Below are positions 6,905 through 10,000 of a stretch of 10,000 bases of DNA, in pieces. Under the pieces are notes generated by a model, which was not told where the DNA came from, did not search any database, and saw only the letters and a program-made list of their open reading frames with translations. Source of the stretch: Rheinheimera sp. (GTDB lineage: Bacteria; Pseudomonadota; Gammaproteobacteria; Enterobacterales; Alteromonadaceae). Made by a program: the position numbers and the translations under genes. The DNA lies in the NCBI RefSeq assembly GCF_020217005.1, contig NZ_JAIWOI010000298.1:1-10000 (forward strand). Direction: 5' to 3'. How positions within the stretch are numbered: position 1 is the stretch's first letter; the number at the start of each line of letters is the position of its first letter.

Positions 6905-6934
6905 TAAAACTGCCATCACCCCATGGCAGTTTTA
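6905..6934 (+). terminator. strong hairpin, probable malQ terminator
   Basis: TAAAACTGCCAT (6905-6916) and ATGGCAGTTTTA (6923-6934) form a perfect 12-bp stem with a 6-nt loop CACCCC. The outer part of the stem supplies an A-run before and a T-run after, the usual layout of a bidirectional intrinsic terminator. It lies 80 bp after the malQ stop and 54 bp before glgB. That leaves only a short space for a separate glgB promoter; a poor candidate there is TTGTTA (6942-6947) with GATAAA (6964-6969). Confidence 0.75.
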
Positions 6935-6977
6935 GTGTAATTTGTTATCTTAGAATTTAAGACGATAAAAAAATCAA

Positions 6978-6983
6978 AAGGAT
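6978..6983 (+). promoter_or_regulatory. ribosome binding site of glgB
   Basis: AAGGAT lies 5 nt before the ATG at 6989 and supports this start. Confidence 0.7.
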
Positions 6984-6988
6984 AGTTC

Positions 6989-9166
6989 ATGTCCGTAACC
7001 CAGTTAGCTTCTGCCAGTTGTTCTACTCCTTTTTCTCTTTTATCCTGGCAAAAGGGACCCTCCAAAGGTCTAATGATCCGTGCCTATTTGCCTGATGCAG
7101 CTAAAGTGGAAGTCTTTGATTTTGCGACCCGAAAATCATTAGGTTTGATGGTTCATCAAGTTGTATTGCATGGTTTATTTCAGCTTGAGCTCCCCAGTAA
7201 ACGCAAAACCAGCCCATATTTTTTCAAAATAGAAACGCCTCATCACCATAGCTATGAATTGGTCGATCCTTACCAGTTCCAAGACGAAGCTTATTACGCT
7301 GTGCATTTTGTCAACAGCAAGCCAGAGAATTTATATAAACAGCTAGGCGCTCAGTTAGTGGAAGTGGCAGTTGGGAAAAAGAAACTGAAAGCAACACGCT
7401 TTGCTGTTTATGCTCCAAACGCTTCTAGCGTCAGCTTAATTGGTGATATGAATCAATGGGATGGGCGACGCCATCCAATGCAGCGTACCCAATGTGGTCA
7501 TTGGGTGCTGGTGATGCCTGACGTAGGGACTGGAGTTCGTTACAAATTTGAAATAAAAGATGCCTTTGGTAACTTGCTGCCACATAAAGCAGACCCTTTG
7601 GCGTTTGCGGCTGAACAGCATCCTTCTCATGCATCATTGGTTTATGACCACAGCAAATACCAATGGCAGGACCATCAGTGGCAGCAGCGCGACTTCGATC
7701 CTTATCATCAGCCGATCAGCATTTATGAATTGCACCTTGGCTCCTGGAAGCATAATCAACATGGTGAGCCCTTAACTTACAGCGAGCTTTCGCATGAGCT
7801 TATTCCTTATGTACTTGATATGGGCTATACCCATATCGAACTATTGCCTGTAATGGAACACCCGTATTCTGGTTCCTGGGGTTATCAACCGCTGGGTCTT
7901 TTTGCCGCAACGTCGCGTTTTGGGACTCCTGATCAGTTCAAAGCCTTCGTAGACGCCTGCCACCAGGCTGGCTTAGGCGTCATTCTGGATTGGGTACCGG
8001 CGCATTTCCCTGAAGATGCACATGGTCTGGCTCGTTTTGACGGCAGCCATTTGTATGAATACGAAGATCCTCGTCGCGGTTGGCACCCTGACTGGAACTC
8101 CTGTATTTACGACTACGGCAAAGATTATGTCCGGCAGTTTTTAGTGGCCAGCGCGCTGTTTTGGCTGGAGCATTTCCATATAGATGCACTAAGGGTGGAT
8201 GCGGTAGCGTCAATGTTGTATCTGGATTACTCCAGGCGTGCAGGAGAGTGGGTGCCTAATATTGATGGCGGAAATCATAATTACGAGGCCATTAGTTTGT
8301 TACGTTGGTTAAATACTGAAGTGTATAGGCAATACCCCAAGGCAATGATGATTGCCGAAGAGTCAACGTCCTTTAATGGTGTGACCCGGCCTGTGGATTT
8401 AGGTGGATTAGGTTTTGGCTTTAAATGGAACATGGGATGGATGAACGATACCCTACGTTATATCAGTAAAGATCCGGCCTATCGTAAGTTTCATCATAAC
8501 GATTTAACCTTTTCTATGGTCTATGCCTACAACGAAAACTTTATTTTACCTTTGTCGCATGATGAAGTAGTGCACGGCAAAGGTAGTCTGATTAATAAAA
8601 TGCCAGGAGATGAATGGCAACAGGCTGCTAATTTAAGAGCTTACTACGCTTTTATGTTTGCCCATCCTGGTAAAAAACTTAACTTTATGGGAAATGAATT
8701 TGGTCAGGGTACAGAGTGGGACCACAACCAACAGCTGCCCTGGTTTTTACTGTCCTTCGAGAAACACAAAGGCGTACAACAACTGTTTCGTGATTTGAAC
8801 CTGGTCTATAAAAGCTGCACTCCATTGCATCAGCTTGATCATGAAGCTCAGGGATTCCGCTGGATTAACTATCAGGATGCAGAACACAGTACTTTAAGTT
8901 TCTATCGCTTAGATCAACAAGGTCAGGCTGTGTATGTCGTCAGCAACTTTACCCCTGTGCCGCGCAGTGGCTTTCGTTTGTCTGTAGCAGAACAAGGTGA
9001 ATACGAAGTGATTCTCAACACAGACAGTGAATATTATTGGGGCAGTAATTATCCGGTTGGGGATTATTTACCTGCGGTCCCGGCAGCTGCTTTTGGTTTG
9101 AATTTTATGGTTCAACTTGACTTGCCGCCTCTGTCTACTTTGTACCTGAGAAGAAAAGAACAGTGA
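6989..9166 (+). CDS. glgB: 1,4-alpha-glucan branching enzyme (GlgB)
   Basis: It cuts alpha-1,4-glucan chains and rejoins them through alpha-1,6 bonds to branch glycogen, in the cytoplasm. The 725 residues are close to E. coli GlgB length, with the long-type N-terminus. A first beta domain (about 15-110) is followed by a CBM48 module (about 135-220, FAVYAPNASSVSLIGDMNQWDG). Then come a GH13 barrel from about residue 243 (ISIYELHLGSWK) and a C-terminal beta domain. Conserved GH13 regions are DWVPAHF (334-340), nucleophile D404 in IDALRVDAVASMLYLDYSR, acid/base E457 in IAEES, and H524-D525 in LSHDEVVHGKGSL, followed by FMGNEFGQG. These align with the known E. coli catalytic triad at an offset of one. 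It is the first gene after the terminator-like hairpin and overlaps glgX by 4 bp, so the two are co-translated. Confidence 0.97.
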   Translation: MSVTQLASASCSTPFSLLSWQKGPSKGLMIRAYLPDAAKVEVFDFATRKSLGLMVHQVVLHGLFQLELPSKRKTSPYFFKIETPHHHSYELVDPYQFQDEAYYAVHFVNSKPENLYKQLGAQLVEVAVGKKKLKATRFAVYAPNASSVSLIGDMNQWDGRRHPMQRTQCGHWVLVMPDVGTGVRYKFEIKDAFGNLLPHKADPLAFAAEQHPSHASLVYDHSKYQWQDHQWQQRDFDPYHQPISIYELHLGSWKHNQHGEPLTYSELSHELIPYVLDMGYTHIELLPVMEHPYSGSWGYQPLGLFAATSRFGTPDQFKAFVDACHQAGLGVILDWVPAHFPEDAHGLARFDGSHLYEYEDPRRGWHPDWNSCIYDYGKDYVRQFLVASALFWLEHFHIDALRVDAVASMLYLDYSRRAGEWVPNIDGGNHNYEAISLLRWLNTEVYRQYPKAMMIAEESTSFNGVTRPVDLGGLGFGFKWNMGWMNDTLRYISKDPAYRKFHHNDLTFSMVYAYNENFILPLSHDEVVHGKGSLINKMPGDEWQQAANLRAYYAFMFAHPGKKLNFMGNEFGQGTEWDHNQQLPWFLLSFEKHKGVQQLFRDLNLVYKSCTPLHQLDHEAQGFRWINYQDAEHSTLSFYRLDQQGQAVYVVSNFTPVPRSGFRLSVAEQGEYEVILNTDSEYYWGSNYPVGDYLPAVPAAAFGLNFMVQLDLPPLSTLYLRRKEQ

Positions 9167-10000
9167 TCTCTAAAACTGAAGTGAATGCCGAATGGATAAG
9201 TGGTGTAGGAAAAGCCTATCCACTGGGACCGACTAAGGTAAGCGAGCATTGCTGGAATTTTTCAGTCTATGCGCCTGATGCTTCTTCACTTTGGCTTTGC
9301 CTGTTTTGTGCAGATACAGAAGAGCCTTTAGCCGAAGTGCAATTTTTCGCCCGAACCGGGGAGATCTGGCATTTAGAGTTAGACGGCATAGAACCAGGAA
9401 CTCTGTATGGCTTGCGGGCTGAAGGCGTATGCCATGCCAACTCAGGTTTAGTATTTGACCGCAACAGGTTGTTGATTGACCCTTACGCCAGACAATTGAA
9501 CAGAGCCCTGGTCTGGAACGAAAGGCTTTACCAGGTTCACAGCCATTATATGGTGCCCAAAGCTGTATTAACCAGTTCAGATTTTGATTGGCAGGGCACG
9601 GTAAAACCAGCTATACCCAGAGAAAAAACCATAATTTATGAAGCTCATGTCAAAGGCATGACCAAGTTGCATCCAGAAGTGCCAGAGCTACAGCGTGGTA
9701 AGTATCTGGGCATGTGTCACCCTGCTGTTATAGCGCATCTGAAAGACTTAGGTATCACAACGATACAACTGTTACCCGTTGCCAGTTTTATGAGTGAGCC
9801 GAGGCTAGAGAAACTAAAATTGAGTAACTATTGGGGTTACAACCCTATCAATTTTTTCGCGCCTGACGCCCGCTATCAGACAGATGATGCCGTCACAGAA
9901 TTTAAAGAGTTGGTTCGGACTTATCATCAGCACGGCCTGGAAGTGATTTTGGATGTGGTGTTCAACCATACGGCAGAGGCGGAAGATTACCGACTTAGTT
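9163..10000 (+). CDS. glgX: glycogen debranching enzyme (GlgX), N-terminal 279 residues; cut by window edge
   Basis: It hydrolyses alpha-1,6 branch points of phosphorylase-trimmed glycogen. Translation from the GTG at 9163 gives an open frame to the window edge. The N-terminal CBM48-like domain (about 15-115) begins WISGVGKAYPLGPT and has FSVYAPDASSLWLCLF. The GH13 barrel follows from TIIYEAHVKGMTKLHPEVPE, with HPAVIAHLKDLGITTIQLLPV, SNYWGYNPINFF, and the first GH13 conserved region DVVFNH near the right end. The order and wording of these motifs match E. coli GlgX closely. The catalytic Asp, Glu and Asp residues lie beyond the window, so activity cannot be judged. The GTG start makes a GTGA overlap with the glgB stop. 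A GTG at 9181 is an alternative, but neither has a strong Shine-Dalgarno. glgC and glgA often follow in related operons. Confidence 0.93.
   Translation, partial: MISKTEVNAEWISGVGKAYPLGPTKVSEHCWNFSVYAPDASSLWLCLFCADTEEPLAEVQFFARTGEIWHLELDGIEPGTLYGLRAEGVCHANSGLVFDRNRLLIDPYARQLNRALVWNERLYQVHSHYMVPKAVLTSSDFDWQGTVKPAIPREKTIIYEAHVKGMTKLHPEVPELQRGKYLGMCHPAVIAHLKDLGITTIQLLPVASFMSEPRLEKLKLSNYWGYNPINFFAPDARYQTDDAVTEFKELVRTYHQHGLEVILDVVFNHTAEAEDYRLS

Noticed and set aside
6937..6951. Possible second HexR box upstream of glgB (TGTAAT-TTG-TTATCT)
   Set aside because: Only the first arm matches; the second arm agrees with ATTACA at two of six positions.
7431..7637. Two overlapping minus-strand frames inside glgB
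   Set aside because: They are short antisense shadows of the CBM48 region with no start signals or family resemblance.

Overview
The window looks like ordinary chromosomal DNA of a gammaproteobacterium. Gene content and protein style (cbb3 oxidase, gapA next to a YeaD-type mutarotase, malQ-glgB-glgX, a HexR-like operator) suggest the Alteromonadales/Rheinheimera/Shewanella neighbourhood. That placement is inferred from protein resemblance, not from a search. GC content is moderate throughout. I see no mobile element, CRISPR array, tRNA or rRNA.

Layout. (1) Positions 1-1839, minus strand: ccoN followed by ccoO (truncated by the left edge), the first two genes of a cbb3-type high-affinity terminal oxidase operon. 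(2) Positions 1840-2129: a divergent intergenic region unusually rich in inverted repeats, including four copies of a GTTTTGC/GCAAAA motif and a pair of interleaved inverted repeats. (3) Positions 2130-2534, plus strand: a small unrecognised lipoprotein with a Met-rich SMSMG motif. (4) Positions 2513-4455, minus strand: gapA followed by a YeaD-type hexose-6-phosphate mutarotase, separated by a terminator-like hairpin. The 3' end of the mutarotase gene overlaps the lipoprotein gene by 22 bp. (5) Positions 4456-4640: a divergent promoter region with a perfect TGTAAT-N3-ATTACA palindrome, which matches the HexR operator consensus. (6) Positions 4641-10000, plus strand: malQ, a strong terminator-like hairpin, glgB, and then glgX, which starts at a GTG overlapping the glgB stop and runs off the right edge.

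How the genes fit together: the right part is a glycogen/maltodextrin module. GlgB makes alpha-1,6 branches, GlgX removes short branches during breakdown, and MalQ rearranges the released maltodextrins. The hexose phosphates that result feed glycolysis, where the neighbouring GAPDH and hexose-6-phosphate mutarotase act. The operator between gapA and malQ could link control of central carbon flux to glycogen metabolism. The left part is respiratory (microaerobic electron transport) and probably functionally separate, although the lipoprotein next to ccoN could assist the oxidase. No clearly new system is visible. The most unexplained parts are the ccoN/lipoprotein intergenic repeats and the lipoprotein itself.
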